A stretch of DNA of 6,462 nt from Sedimenticola sp. (GCA_027041035.1 JALULB010000379.1:1-6462); one strand, 5' to 3'. Positions 1 through 5,763 are shown, counted from the first letter of the stretch. Translations and numbers: made by a program. Notes: generated by a model not told the origin, from the sequence alone.

Positions 1-986
1 TTGTCGATCTGCGTGGCGTCGGCGAGCAGGACGGCACCGACAACGAGAGCTTCTGGCCGTCGTTCACCGACATCATGACGGTCATCGTGATGATCTTTCT
101 GATCGCGATGGTCGTGCTGCTGATGCGCAACATGGAGCTGATCAACCAGTTGCGCTCGACCATGGAAGCCGAGCGCATGGCGGCCAATCTCGCCCGCGAG
201 ACCTCGGAGGAGAAAGAGAGCCTCGCGCTGAAGCTGATCGACGCCGAGAACAAGCTTTCGGTGCTGCGCATGGATCTGCTGAAGAAGGACGAGCAGAACC
301 AACAACAGGCGCTGACGCTACAACAGCAGAGAAAGACCATCAGCAGCATCGACGCGGAGAAAAGCCGGTTGCTGCGTGAAACCACGCAACTCACCAAGAC
401 CCGTGACCGCCTGACGAGCGAACTCCAGCAGACCACGGCGGAATTGCACAGCACGGCCAGCGAACTCGCCCTCGCCCGCCAGGATCTGGATATCAAGATC
501 AAGCAATTGAACGCGGCCACCCATCGCCTGGATACCATCCGGCAGGCACTCGACCAGCGGGAACAGCAGCTCGCGCGACAGCAGGCCGACCTGGAGAATG
601 CCCGTCAGGCAATGAACCTGTCGGACAGCACGCTACGCCAGCTGCAAAACGAATACGGCTCGCTACAACGCAAGTACAACAAGCTGATCCGGCCGGCACG
701 CTCGCCGCTGGGCAAGTATGTCGTCGAGGTACGCTATCTGAAGGTCGACGGCAAGGAGCGTATCGAGCTGAAGGCCGACAACAAACCCGGCTTCACCCCG
801 GTCAACCGCGATGAGCTGTATGCCCGCCTCGCCCGCCTGAAGAAAGCGCACGACAACAAGCTCTATATCAAGGTCATCATCCCGGAGGACAGCGGGCTAT
901 CGTATTCGGAAGCATGGAAATTCACCACCCAACTGCATCGCCGCTACGACTACTACTTCCAGGAGCAAGCCAAGCCGGGTGAATGA
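1..986 (+). CDS. MotB/ExbD-like proton-channel subunit with long coiled coil (5' end missing)
   Basis: The reading frame is open from the left edge (first full codon at 3), so the true start lies upstream and the internal ATG at 75 is not the start. The visible N-terminus has ESFWPSFTDIMTV, followed by about 18 hydrophobic residues (75-125) and a basic stop (RNMELINQLR). This is the single-helix signature of MotB/ExbD/TolR/ZorB-type subunits, with the proton-carrying Asp at 69-71. About 185 residues of Glu/Gln/Leu/Ala/Arg-rich heptad sequence follow (about 135-690), a long predicted coiled coil presumably in the periplasm. A C-terminal domain of about 90 residues (about 700-983, from SPLGKYVVEVRYL) ends with GLSYSEAWKFTTQL, which vaguely recalls the ExbD periplasmic domain. 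I see no OmpA-like peptidoglycan-binding motif. A MotA/ExbB-type partner would be expected just upstream, outside the window. The class assignment is good; the specific function is unknown. The gene ends inside the next one, suggesting translational coupling. Confidence 0.8.
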   Translation, partial: VDLRGVGEQDGTDNESFWPSFTDIMTVIVMIFLIAMVVLLMRNMELINQLRSTMEAERMAANLARETSEEKESLALKLIDAENKLSVLRMDLLKKDEQNQQQALTLQQQRKTISSIDAEKSRLLRETTQLTKTRDRLTSELQQTTAELHSTASELALARQDLDIKIKQLNAATHRLDTIRQALDQREQQLARQQADLENARQAMNLSDSTLRQLQNEYGSLQRKYNKLIRPARSPLGKYVVEVRYLKVDGKERIELKADNKPGFTPVNRDELYARLARLKKAHDNKLYIKVIIPEDSGLSYSEAWKFTTQLHRRYDYYFQEQAKPGE

Positions 987-1506
987 CGGCCAATCGCTAC
1001 TGCTGCGCTGCTTCGCGCCGCTGGAGAACGCGCACAGCAGAATCCTGATTCTCGGCTCCATGCCCGGCGTCGCCTCGCTGCGTCGACAGCAGTATTACGC
1101 CCATCCACGCAATGCCTTCTGGCCGATCATGGCAGCGTTGTTCGGCATCGACAGGCATCAACCCTATGCCGAGCGCTGTGCCCGTCTGGTGGCCAGACGC
1201 GTCGCCCTGTGGGACGTGATGCAAGCCTGTCGGCGATCCGGCAGCCTGGACAGCGCGATCGAACGTGAATCCATCCAGGCAAACGATTTCCCTGCCTTCT
1301 TCCGCGCTCACCGCCACCTGAACGCGGTGTTCTTCAACGGTGGCACCGCCGAGCAGACCTTCCAGCGAGAGGTCGCGCGCCGGCACGCCGACGCCGACTG
1401 GCTGCCGGAAACCCGCATCCGTCTGCCTTCGACCAGCCCGGCGAACGCCCGCCTCACGCTCGACGACAAAACCGGGCATTGGCGGGTAATTCTCCAACAT
1501 CTGTAA
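979..1506 (+). CDS. DNA-deoxyinosine (hypoxanthine) glycosylase, UDG superfamily
   Basis: The product has 175 residues, a usual length for this family. It should excise hypoxanthine, the deamination product of adenine, from DNA and so start base excision repair in the cytoplasm. Visible landmarks are the motif-1-like ILGSMPG (residues 24-30), YYAHPRNAFW (39-48) with Asn45 in the place of the family's functional Asn, VFFNGGTA (117-124), and the motif-2-like LPSTSPANA (149-157). Together these match the HDG type (family 6) better than Ung or Mug. The start is a GTG at 979, overlapping the end of the upstream gene by 8 bases. AGGAG at 961-965 is a rather distant ribosome binding site, so coupling to upstream translation is likely. 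The exact base preference (hypoxanthine versus uracil) is inferred from family resemblance only. Confidence 0.85.
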   Translation: MNDGQSLLLRCFAPLENAHSRILILGSMPGVASLRRQQYYAHPRNAFWPIMAALFGIDRHQPYAERCARLVARRVALWDVMQACRRSGSLDSAIERESIQANDFPAFFRAHRHLNAVFFNGGTAEQTFQREVARRHADADWLPETRIRLPSTSPANARLTLDDKTGHWRVILQHL

Positions 1507-1527
1507 GCCAATCGCCGCCATGCACTG

Positions 1528-1536
1528 TGCTACAGT
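1528..1536 (+). promoter_or_regulatory. Extended -10 promoter for the radical SAM gene
   Basis: TGCTACAGT matches an extended -10 (TG-n-TACAGT), with hexamer 1531-1536. No good -35 hexamer sits 16-18 bases upstream. A transcript starting near 1543 would have a leader of about 23 bases before the ATG at 1566. This suggests the radical SAM gene can be expressed independently of the two genes before it, although the 59-base gap does not exclude read-through. Confidence 0.5.
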
Positions 1537-1565
1537 GGCGGCCCAAGCCACCCGCCGGAAAGCCC

Positions 1566-2642
1566 ATGCCCACGACAGCCCGCTCTCTCGCCAATTACCA
1601 GTTGGTCGAAACCCGCTTGCAGGAGAAACTCGACAACGGCACGACACGCTGCAATCTGTGTCTGTGGCGATGTAAACTCGCGCATGGCCAGCGCGGCTTC
1701 TGTCAGGCGCATGTCAACCGCCATGGCACGCTGTACAACCTGTCCTACGGGATACTCTCGGCGATCGATGTCAACGCCATCGAAGAGAAACCGGTGAAAC
1801 ACTACCGGCCCGGCACCCGGGTGCTCTCGGTCGGCAGCTATGGTTGCAGTTTCCGCTGCGGCGGCTGTCACAACCTGGAAATCTCCTGGGGCGTCACCGC
1901 ATTGGACGGACTCGCCAAGGGCGAATCCACCGAGGCTTTCGTGACCCCGCGAGAGTTGGTCGACGCCGCTCTACGCCAGCAGGTACAGGGCATTGCCTTC
2001 ACCTACTCCGAACCCGCCGTGTGGCTGGAATACATCCTCGACGTATGCCTCCTCGCTCGCGATGCCGGGCTGTACACCGTCTACGTCACCAACAGCTTCG
2101 TCACCCACGAGGCGCTGGAACTGATCGCCCCATGGATCGACGTGTTGTGCAGCGACATCAAGAGCCTGCGCGACGATTTCTACAGGGACATCTGCCCGAC
2201 CGCCAGCGTGCAACCGGTACTCGACTCGATCAAAAGGGCGCGACAACTCGGCATCCATGTCGAAACCCGCACCAACGTGATCCCGGGAAAGAACGATGAT
2301 CCCGACGAACTGTATCGCATCGCCCGTTGGGTACGCGACAACCTCGGCGAGGACAGCCCCTGGCACATCACCCGCTTCTTCCCGGCCTATAAACTCAGCG
2401 ACATTCCGGCAACCCCCGGCGAAACCCTGCGCATAGCCCACGAGCAAGCCCTCCGCGCCGGCCTGAAGCACGCCTATGTGTATGACGATACCGGCTGCGA
2501 TTGCGCCAAGGAAAACCTGCCCATCCACGTCTACCTGGACAAGGACGCCGGCGAGCTGCACCAGGTGAAGAAATGCTCCGCCTCCTGCTGTGGAGACGAA
2601 GGCATCGTACTGAAAAAATACGAAAGTCCCGACGCATCCTGA
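1566..2642 (+). CDS. Radical SAM enzyme, PflA/AmrS-like (COG1180), divergent C-terminus
   Basis: A 358-residue protein if it starts at ATG 1566, which has GGAAAG (1557-1562) just upstream. The longer in-frame start at 1479 would overlap the glycosylase gene and adds a non-conserved, proline-rich leader, so I rejected it. The N-terminus has a CxxC-x3-C-x9-C motif (Cys29, 32, 36, 46), as in AmmeMemoRadiSam-type radical SAM proteins. AIEEKPVKHYRPGTRVLSVG (71-90) is a diverged form of that family's IEKKPLxHF block. The radical SAM cluster motif is CSFRCGGC (94-101; CxxxCxxC), binding the 4Fe-4S cluster that cleaves S-adenosylmethionine. TYSEP (146-150), TNVIPGKND (236-244) and WHITRFFPAYK (266-276) also fit the family. 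The C-terminus departs from what I recall of AmrS: it carries TGCDC (309-313) and CSASCC (337-342), which may bind another metal site. The AmrA and Memo partners are not in the window. The fold and chemistry class are secure; the substrate is unknown. Confidence 0.85.
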   Translation: MPTTARSLANYQLVETRLQEKLDNGTTRCNLCLWRCKLAHGQRGFCQAHVNRHGTLYNLSYGILSAIDVNAIEEKPVKHYRPGTRVLSVGSYGCSFRCGGCHNLEISWGVTALDGLAKGESTEAFVTPRELVDAALRQQVQGIAFTYSEPAVWLEYILDVCLLARDAGLYTVYVTNSFVTHEALELIAPWIDVLCSDIKSLRDDFYRDICPTASVQPVLDSIKRARQLGIHVETRTNVIPGKNDDPDELYRIARWVRDNLGEDSPWHITRFFPAYKLSDIPATPGETLRIAHEQALRAGLKHAYVYDDTGCDCAKENLPIHVYLDKDAGELHQVKKCSASCCGDEGIVLKKYESPDAS

Positions 2643-2653
2643 AACCGTGGATT

Positions 2654-2662
2654 TGCTATAAT
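2654..2662 (+). promoter_or_regulatory. Extended -10 promoter for yggX
   Basis: TGCTATAAT is a perfect consensus -10 (TATAAT, 2657-2662) with the extended TG. The predicted start near 2669 gives a leader of about 33 bases to the yggX ATG. No convincing -35 is present, as is common for extended -10 promoters. It begins 12 bases after the stop of the radical SAM gene, so yggX probably has its own transcript. Confidence 0.65.
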
Positions 2663-2701
2663 CCCCCGCTAGTTTTCAACCACACCCAGGCGGAACGACC
2701 C

Positions 2702-2989
2702 ATGACCCGAATCGTGAATTGTGTAGTGCTGAAGAAAGAGGCAGAAGGCTTGGACAAACCGCCCTACCCCGGCGAACTCGGCCTGCGCATCTATGACAAC
2801 GTATCGAAGGAAGGCTGGACGAAATGGCAGGAACGTCTGGTAACACTGATCAACGAAAACGGTCTGAGCACCGCCGATCCGCGCAACCTCGAAACCATCG
2901 AAAAACACATGCTCGGCTTCTTCTTCGACGAAGGCGACTACGGACAGGCACCGGCCGGCTTTCAGGAGGGCGGCGGCGGCAAGAAATAG
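2702..2989 (+). CDS. yggX: Fe(2+)-trafficking / oxidative damage protection protein YggX
   Basis: The product has 95 residues, close to the family's usual 90. The start MTRIVNCVVLKKEAEGLD carries the conserved Cys7 of the family. PPYPGELGLRIYDNVSKEGW (20-39), LVTLINENGL (46-55) and the C-terminal HMLGFFFDE (69-77) are recognisable YggX blocks. The glycine/lysine tail (GGGGKK) is not conserved. The protein is cytoplasmic and is linked in enterobacteria to protection of iron-sulphur clusters from oxidation and to iron supply. The start is ATG 2702, with a clear ribosome binding site AGGCGGA (2688-2694) and an extended -10 promoter upstream. In enterobacteria yggX follows mutY; that partner is not here, and the neighbour is an iron-sulphur enzyme, a plausible but unproven functional link. 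Confidence 0.95.
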   Translation: MTRIVNCVVLKKEAEGLDKPPYPGELGLRIYDNVSKEGWTKWQERLVTLINENGLSTADPRNLETIEKHMLGFFFDEGDYGQAPAGFQEGGGGKK

Positions 2990-3322
2990 GCCGGCTCGGC
3001 GAGGCTTGTGCATCCATTCTCCAGAAACTTCGACGGCGCGCGGCACAATAGGGGTAAACCGACGATGCAGCGTAACTACCCGCCCAATGGACGAACGCTC
3101 CACCAGGGAGGGTGGAGCTGGACGCTGAGACGAAACATGGAATGCGCAGTCGCAGCGCCGTCGTCGAGCCTATAGGGATGTATTGACGGCGTTTTCCGGA
3201 AGAAACAGCCAATAGCAGTGACGACTCCGGCAGTGCGCGAGTAGTTACGATACAGCTTCACTATGAGGCTATTGTGGACGTTTATCCCACCGCCGTATCA
3301 GATATTGTAAGCAGAAGGCCGC
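2990..3322. other. Gene-free stretch between yggX and the orphan gene
   Basis: These 333 bases hold no convincing gene; open frames on either strand lack family features and conserved starts. No terminator with a T-run follows yggX. The central part (about 3091-3212) is rich in inverted repeats and is listed separately. Base composition falls from GC-rich to near-balanced towards the right, leading into the AT-richer orphan gene. I found no clear promoter for that gene; weak matches such as TACGAT (3246-3251) lack a -35 partner. Confidence 0.6.
3091..3212 (+). repeat. Possible degenerate intergenic stem-loop repeat
   Basis: Three stem-loop-like modules lie in a row. The first is GCTCCACC (3097-3104) pairing perfectly with GGTGGAGC (3111-3118) around AGGGAG. 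The second centres on CATGGAATG (about 3137-3145), with poorly pairing flanks. The third is CGCCGTC (3156-3162) pairing with GACGGCG (3185-3191) around TATAGGGATG. The apical sequences resemble each other (GGGAG, ATGGAATG, AGGGATG). This recalls multi-copy intergenic repeats with CATGGATG/CAGGGATG loops that I remember from halophilic and sulphur-oxidising gammaproteobacteria. Only this one copy is visible, so repeat status is inferred. It may be a decayed copy, since the middle stem no longer pairs. Confidence 0.4.
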
Positions 3323-3829
3323 ATGGATCCATTGTCAGCGCTATTTTCTTCGTACCTCGACATGGTTACGAATATCACATATACACGCGTTACAGATATG
3401 ATGGGAACCGAAGTCACTGCGCTAGCGGTGGAACACAAAGGTATTCTCATCCCCTATTCCTATCAAATATGGAGAATAAAGGATGACTCTGTTTGCGCCT
3501 CCTATGCCGACGATATGGCAACATACTCAAAGTGCACCATCGCCGCGAGAAACCTGTTCAGTGACACATGCAAATACCTTCAGAGAGCAAAACCAAACCA
3601 TTGGAAAAAGAAGAAACTGAAAAACATGTATTGCAACGCAGCAATAAGCTATCAGCCCACGATTGCCGCTCTCCAGTGGTCTCATGACGTACCTGCCCTG
3701 GAGAGCGCCCGCTTCGAATGCAACATGGCCACAGCGGAACTCATGGGTAGCAATGATCCCAAGCTGAAGAAAAAGAAACAAAAGGTCTGTAGCAAGTATC
3801 GTAAACTTCAACATAAGGCTAACCAATAG
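3323..3829 (+). CDS. Hypothetical protein with six cysteines (orphan, AT-rich)
   Basis: I do not recognise this 168-residue protein. The start ATG at 3323 is the first one after an in-frame stop at 3308-3310, and AGAAGG (3313-3318) is a close ribosome binding site. There is no clear signal peptide or membrane helix. Cysteines are at residues 58, 71, 83, 104, 133 and 156. Blocks such as CTIAARNLFSDTC (71-83) and YCNAAISYQPTIAALQWS (103-120) look like ordered amphipathic structure. Two lysine clusters occur (WKKKKLK, 94-100; KLKKKKQK, 147-154), giving a basic C-terminal half. Sampled lines of the gene are about 40-48% GC against about 60% in the flanking genes, suggesting acquisition from elsewhere or relaxed selection. 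It is convergent with the alcohol dehydrogenase gene, 127 bases away, where only a weak hairpin (GATTCC/GGAATC, 3830-3852) without a T-run is seen. The length of the open frame and its composition support a real gene; its function is unknown. Confidence 0.6.
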   Translation: MDPLSALFSSYLDMVTNITYTRVTDMMGTEVTALAVEHKGILIPYSYQIWRIKDDSVCASYADDMATYSKCTIAARNLFSDTCKYLQRAKPNHWKKKKLKNMYCNAAISYQPTIAALQWSHDVPALESARFECNMATAELMGSNDPKLKKKKQKVCSKYRKLQHKANQ

Positions 3830-3956
3830 GATTCCAAGCAAGACAGGGAATCATGGGTTATGCCACGGAAATTTCCTGGCTCAGGTGAAACCAGGCAATC
3901 ACCAAACATGCTCGCGTAGCCTCCCACCGGCCAAACGAGTCCAACCTGAACCACTC

Positions 3957-5153
3957 TTATAAACGCTTCTCCAACACCTGACGAATCTCGTCATCGAGCA
4001 ACCGGATCGGGTTAGTGCGCATGCTGCTGCCTCGGGAATGATTGATCACGTGCGCCAGGCCATCGCGCTTGACACCGAACGCGGACAGGCGCGGCAGACG
4101 CAAATGCGCTGTCCAGTCGGTTAGCAGTTCGATGAGTTTCTCCCAGGCGAGTCCCTTCTCGCGCCAGCGTTTCCGCCAGAGTATCTCACTGACGCGCGCA
4201 TAGCGGTCCAATGCCGGATTCTCCGGTTCGCGTTCAAGCATGCTGAGGATGTTGCGCTCGGTCGCCGCCGCCAGCAGGGTCCCGCAGACCACGCCGTGTG
4301 GAATCGGGTAGAAGGCACCCATGGGCGCGGCCAGCCCGTGCACGGAACCCAGGCCGGTCTGCGCCAGGTTGATGCCGGAAAGCAACGAGGCGTAGGCCAT
4401 GCGATCGCGCGCATCGGCATCCTCGCCACCGCTGTCATACAGCGGCAGAAGACCATCACGCGCGGCACGCAGGCCACTGACGCCCAGGGCATCGTTGAAT
4501 GGGTTGGCTTTCAAGGATACATAGGACTCGATCAGCTGAGTCAGCGCATCCATGCCGTTCGCGGCGATCACCGTCGGCGGGCAGGTCGCGAGCAGGTCGG
4601 GATCGACGAAGGCGTGCTCGGCGACGAGCTGGTCGTCACGAAAGGATTTCTTGAAGCCATCGGTTCCGGAACGACTGAGCACGGCATTCTTGGTCGCTTC
4701 GCTGCCTGTCCCGGCCGTGGTCGGCACCGCGATAAACGGAACCGCCGGACCGATGTATTCACGCTCGGGCCCCACGCCTTCGAGATAGTCCATGACCGAA
4801 TCGCCGACACGCAACAGGCCCGCGATCGCCTTGGCCGCGTCCAAGGCGCTGCCGCCGCCTATGCCGAGTACGACATCGATGGGTTCGTGCAGAAAACGCT
4901 GCACGGTACGGTCGACCAGTTCGGGGGAAGGCTCACCAACGACATTGACGCTATGCCAGACAAACTCCATCTCGGCGAACGCGGCCTCCAACTGCTCCCA
5001 GTGACGACTCGATGGAAACGAGTTCGCGCCGGTGACGAGCAGCACATGGCGACCATGGCTGGCTATGCATCGAGGGATATCAGAGAAAACGCCGCGTCCG
5101 AAATGGATGCGCGGCAGACGTGCGATAGCGAAGCCCTGAAAGGATGAAAGCAT
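3957..5153 (-). CDS. Iron-containing (group III) alcohol dehydrogenase
   Basis: The product has 398 residues, a typical length for this family of NAD(P)-dependent, metal-using alcohol dehydrogenases; it is a soluble cytoplasmic enzyme. The N-terminal Rossmann-like half has GIGGGSALDAAKA (97-109), the nucleotide-binding glycine motif, and PTTAGTGSEAT (144-154). The metal site in the helical half shows Asp202 in GMDALTQLIE, His272 in GSVHGLAAPMGAFY and His286 in PHG. Position 206, where FucO-type enzymes have the second metal-binding His (DALTH), is Gln. From memory, DALTQ occurs in a subgroup of proteobacterial homologues, so the enzyme may still be active but with altered metal or substrate preference. 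The substrate cannot be read from sequence. The start at 5153 has only a weak GGGG element upstream. The gene lies downstream of a palindromic element that separates it from ihfB, and no strong promoter is visible in the 55-base gap. Confidence 0.92.
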   Translation of the reverse strand: MLSSFQGFAIARLPRIHFGRGVFSDIPRCIASHGRHVLLVTGANSFPSSRHWEQLEAAFAEMEFVWHSVNVVGEPSPELVDRTVQRFLHEPIDVVLGIGGGSALDAAKAIAGLLRVGDSVMDYLEGVGPEREYIGPAVPFIAVPTTAGTGSEATKNAVLSRSGTDGFKKSFRDDQLVAEHAFVDPDLLATCPPTVIAANGMDALTQLIESYVSLKANPFNDALGVSGLRAARDGLLPLYDSGGEDADARDRMAYASLLSGINLAQTGLGSVHGLAAPMGAFYPIPHGVVCGTLLAAATERNILSMLEREPENPALDRYARVSEILWRKRWREKGLAWEKLIELLTDWTAHLRLPRLSAFGVKRDGLAHVINHSRGSSMRTNPIRLLDDEIRQVLEKRL

Positions 5154-5208
5154 GGTGTGCCCCGGGCATCGGTAGAGAAATGGAGTAGGTTAAATCGGAT
5201 ATAAGCGG

Positions 5209-5230
5209 CTAGGAGGCTGTCCGAGAATAG
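5209..5230 (+). repeat. Left terminal inverted repeat of the MITE-like element
   Basis: It begins CTAGGAGGCTGTCC and matches the reverse complement of 5354-5375 at 21 of 22 positions. It lies 55 bases before the start codon of the alcohol dehydrogenase gene, on that gene's upstream side. Confidence 0.85.
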
Positions 5231-5353
5231 CAGCCGTAGCGAGGGAAAGCTGATTTGAGCGGGATTTTTCCATGATTTGAGGCGAATAGTTGCGCTATTT
5301 AACGAGAATCAGGGGGGAATCCAGCCAAATTCAGCTTTTCCGCAGTAGGCTCT

Positions 5354-5375
5354 CTATTCTTGGACAGCCTCCTAG
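5354..5375 (-). repeat. Right terminal inverted repeat of the MITE-like element
   Basis: It ends GGACAGCCTCCTAG. The final CTAG (5372-5375) overlaps the last four bases of ihfB as read on the - strand, so the TAG stop codon (5374-5372) is part of the repeat or of the duplicated target. Confidence 0.85.
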
Positions 5376-5686
5376 GACGCTTCGGCCTGCCCCAGTGACT
5401 GAAGGTAGGCATCCTTGACACGCTCGCGCAGCTCCTTACCGGGCTTGAAATGCGGAACGTATTTTCCTTCCAGCGTTACCGAATCACCGGTCTTCGGATT
5501 CCGGCCGACACGCGGCGGACGATAGTGCAGGGAGAAGCTGCCAAAACCACGGATCTCGATACGCTCGCCCGACGCCAGCGCCTGACTCATCTGCTCAACG
5601 AGATACTTCACCGCCAGTTCCACGTCGCGATAGGCGAGGTGACTCTGGGCGTTGGCAATGACCTCAATCAGTTCTGACTTTGTCAT
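5372..5686 (-). CDS. ihfB: Integration host factor beta subunit
   Basis: The product has 104 residues; E. coli IhfB has 94. It pairs with IhfA to form the DNA-bending nucleoid protein IHF, used in recombination, replication and transcription. [17 protein letters not shown] at the N-terminus and [18 protein letters not shown] (42-59) followed by VGRNPKTG (60-67) are nearly identical to the E. coli protein and separate IhfB from HU. Pro64 is the DNA-intercalating residue at the tip of the beta arm. [15 protein letters not shown] (76-90) completes the fold, and about 10 extra residues ([12 protein letters not shown] region) follow. The start is ATG at 5686; an upstream ATG in the leader hits a stop at once. 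The ribosome binding site is poor, since the leader before the start contains the palindrome GGTTAACC (5690-5697) instead of a purine-rich tract. The gene follows rpsA, as is usual. Its stop codon lies in the CTAG end of the adjacent palindromic element. Confidence 0.97.
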   Translation of the reverse strand: MTKSELIEVIANAQSHLAYRDVELAVKYLVEQMSQALASGERIEIRGFGSFSLHYRPPRVGRNPKTGDSVTLEGKYVPHFKPGKELRERVKDAYLQSLGQAEAS

Positions 5687-5732
5687 GCTGGTTAACCCAT
5701 GCAGTTACATTGAATTCAGTGGGGAACGCCAC

Positions 5733-5759
5733 CCGAGGCGTGGCTTTCGCCAGCCTCGG
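5733..5759 (-). promoter_or_regulatory. Hairpin in the rpsA-ihfB spacer, ihfB-proximal
   Basis: CCGAGGC (5733-5739) pairs with GCCTCGG (5753-5759), and TGGC (5741-5744) with GCCA (5749-5752), around a TTTC loop with one bulged G. This is an 11-bp stem. No T-run follows it in the direction of transcription, so it is not a standard terminator. It may act in mRNA processing or attenuation between rpsA and ihfB. Confidence 0.55.
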
Positions 5760-5763
5760 ACAA

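Larger units (their letters stand above)
5209..5375. mobile_element. MITE-like palindromic element with CTAG ends
   Basis: A 167-bp near-palindrome without a coding gene. The terminal 22 bases (5209-5230 and 5354-5375) are inverted copies differing at one position (GTCCGAG versus GTCCAAG). Both ends begin with CTAG, which can be read as a 4-bp target duplication; IS5-type elements are known to favour YTAR targets of this size. The symmetry continues inwards imperfectly: AAAGCTGA on the left against TCAGCTTT on the right, then TGATT against AATCA. It closes exactly at the centre with AATAG-TTGCG-CTATT (5285-5299). This is what a miniature inverted-repeat element, or the joined ends of a deleted insertion sequence, would look like. 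The right CTAG carries the ihfB stop codon. The element lies within the region upstream of the alcohol dehydrogenase gene and could affect its expression. The parent transposase family is not proven. Confidence 0.85.

Noticed and set aside
1..1506. Zorya-type phage defence system
   Set aside because: Only one stator-like protein is visible; it lacks the ZorB anchoring domain, and the neighbour is a glycosylase rather than ZorC, ZorD or ZorE.
1479..1565. Upstream in-frame ATG for the radical SAM gene
   Set aside because: It would overlap the end of the glycosylase gene, cover the extended -10 promoter and add a non-conserved leader; ATG 1566 fits family length and has its own ribosome binding site.
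997..1647. Long - strand open frame (216 codons) opposite the glycosylase gene
   Set aside because: It mirrors the codon bias of the + strand gene, has no recognisable motifs, and the + strand frame matches a known family.
1971..2561. Long - strand open frame opposite the radical SAM gene
   Set aside because: It is an antisense shadow of a clearly conserved enzyme in GC-rich DNA; no family features.
2669..3103. - strand open frame spanning yggX and the following gap
   Set aside because: It runs antisense through yggX and has no motif or plausible start context.
3263..3310. Short open frame MRLLWTFIPPPYQIL just upstream of, and in frame with, the orphan gene, possibly a signal peptide
   Set aside because: A stop at 3308-3310 separates it from the orphan, and the segment has two prolines and no typical signal peptide core or cleavage site.
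3830..3852. Hairpin GATTCC/GGAATC after the orphan gene as a terminator
   Set aside because: The stem is only 6 bp with an 11-base loop and there is no T-run on either side.
4296..5147. Long + strand open frame (283 codons) opposite the alcohol dehydrogenase
   Set aside because: The - strand frame carries all dehydrogenase motifs; the + strand product is low in recognisable structure.
5154..5230. Promoter for the dehydrogenase formed with the MITE end as -35 (CGGACA) and TATATC as -10
   Set aside because: The spacing is only 14 bases and both hexamers are poor, so I could not support it.
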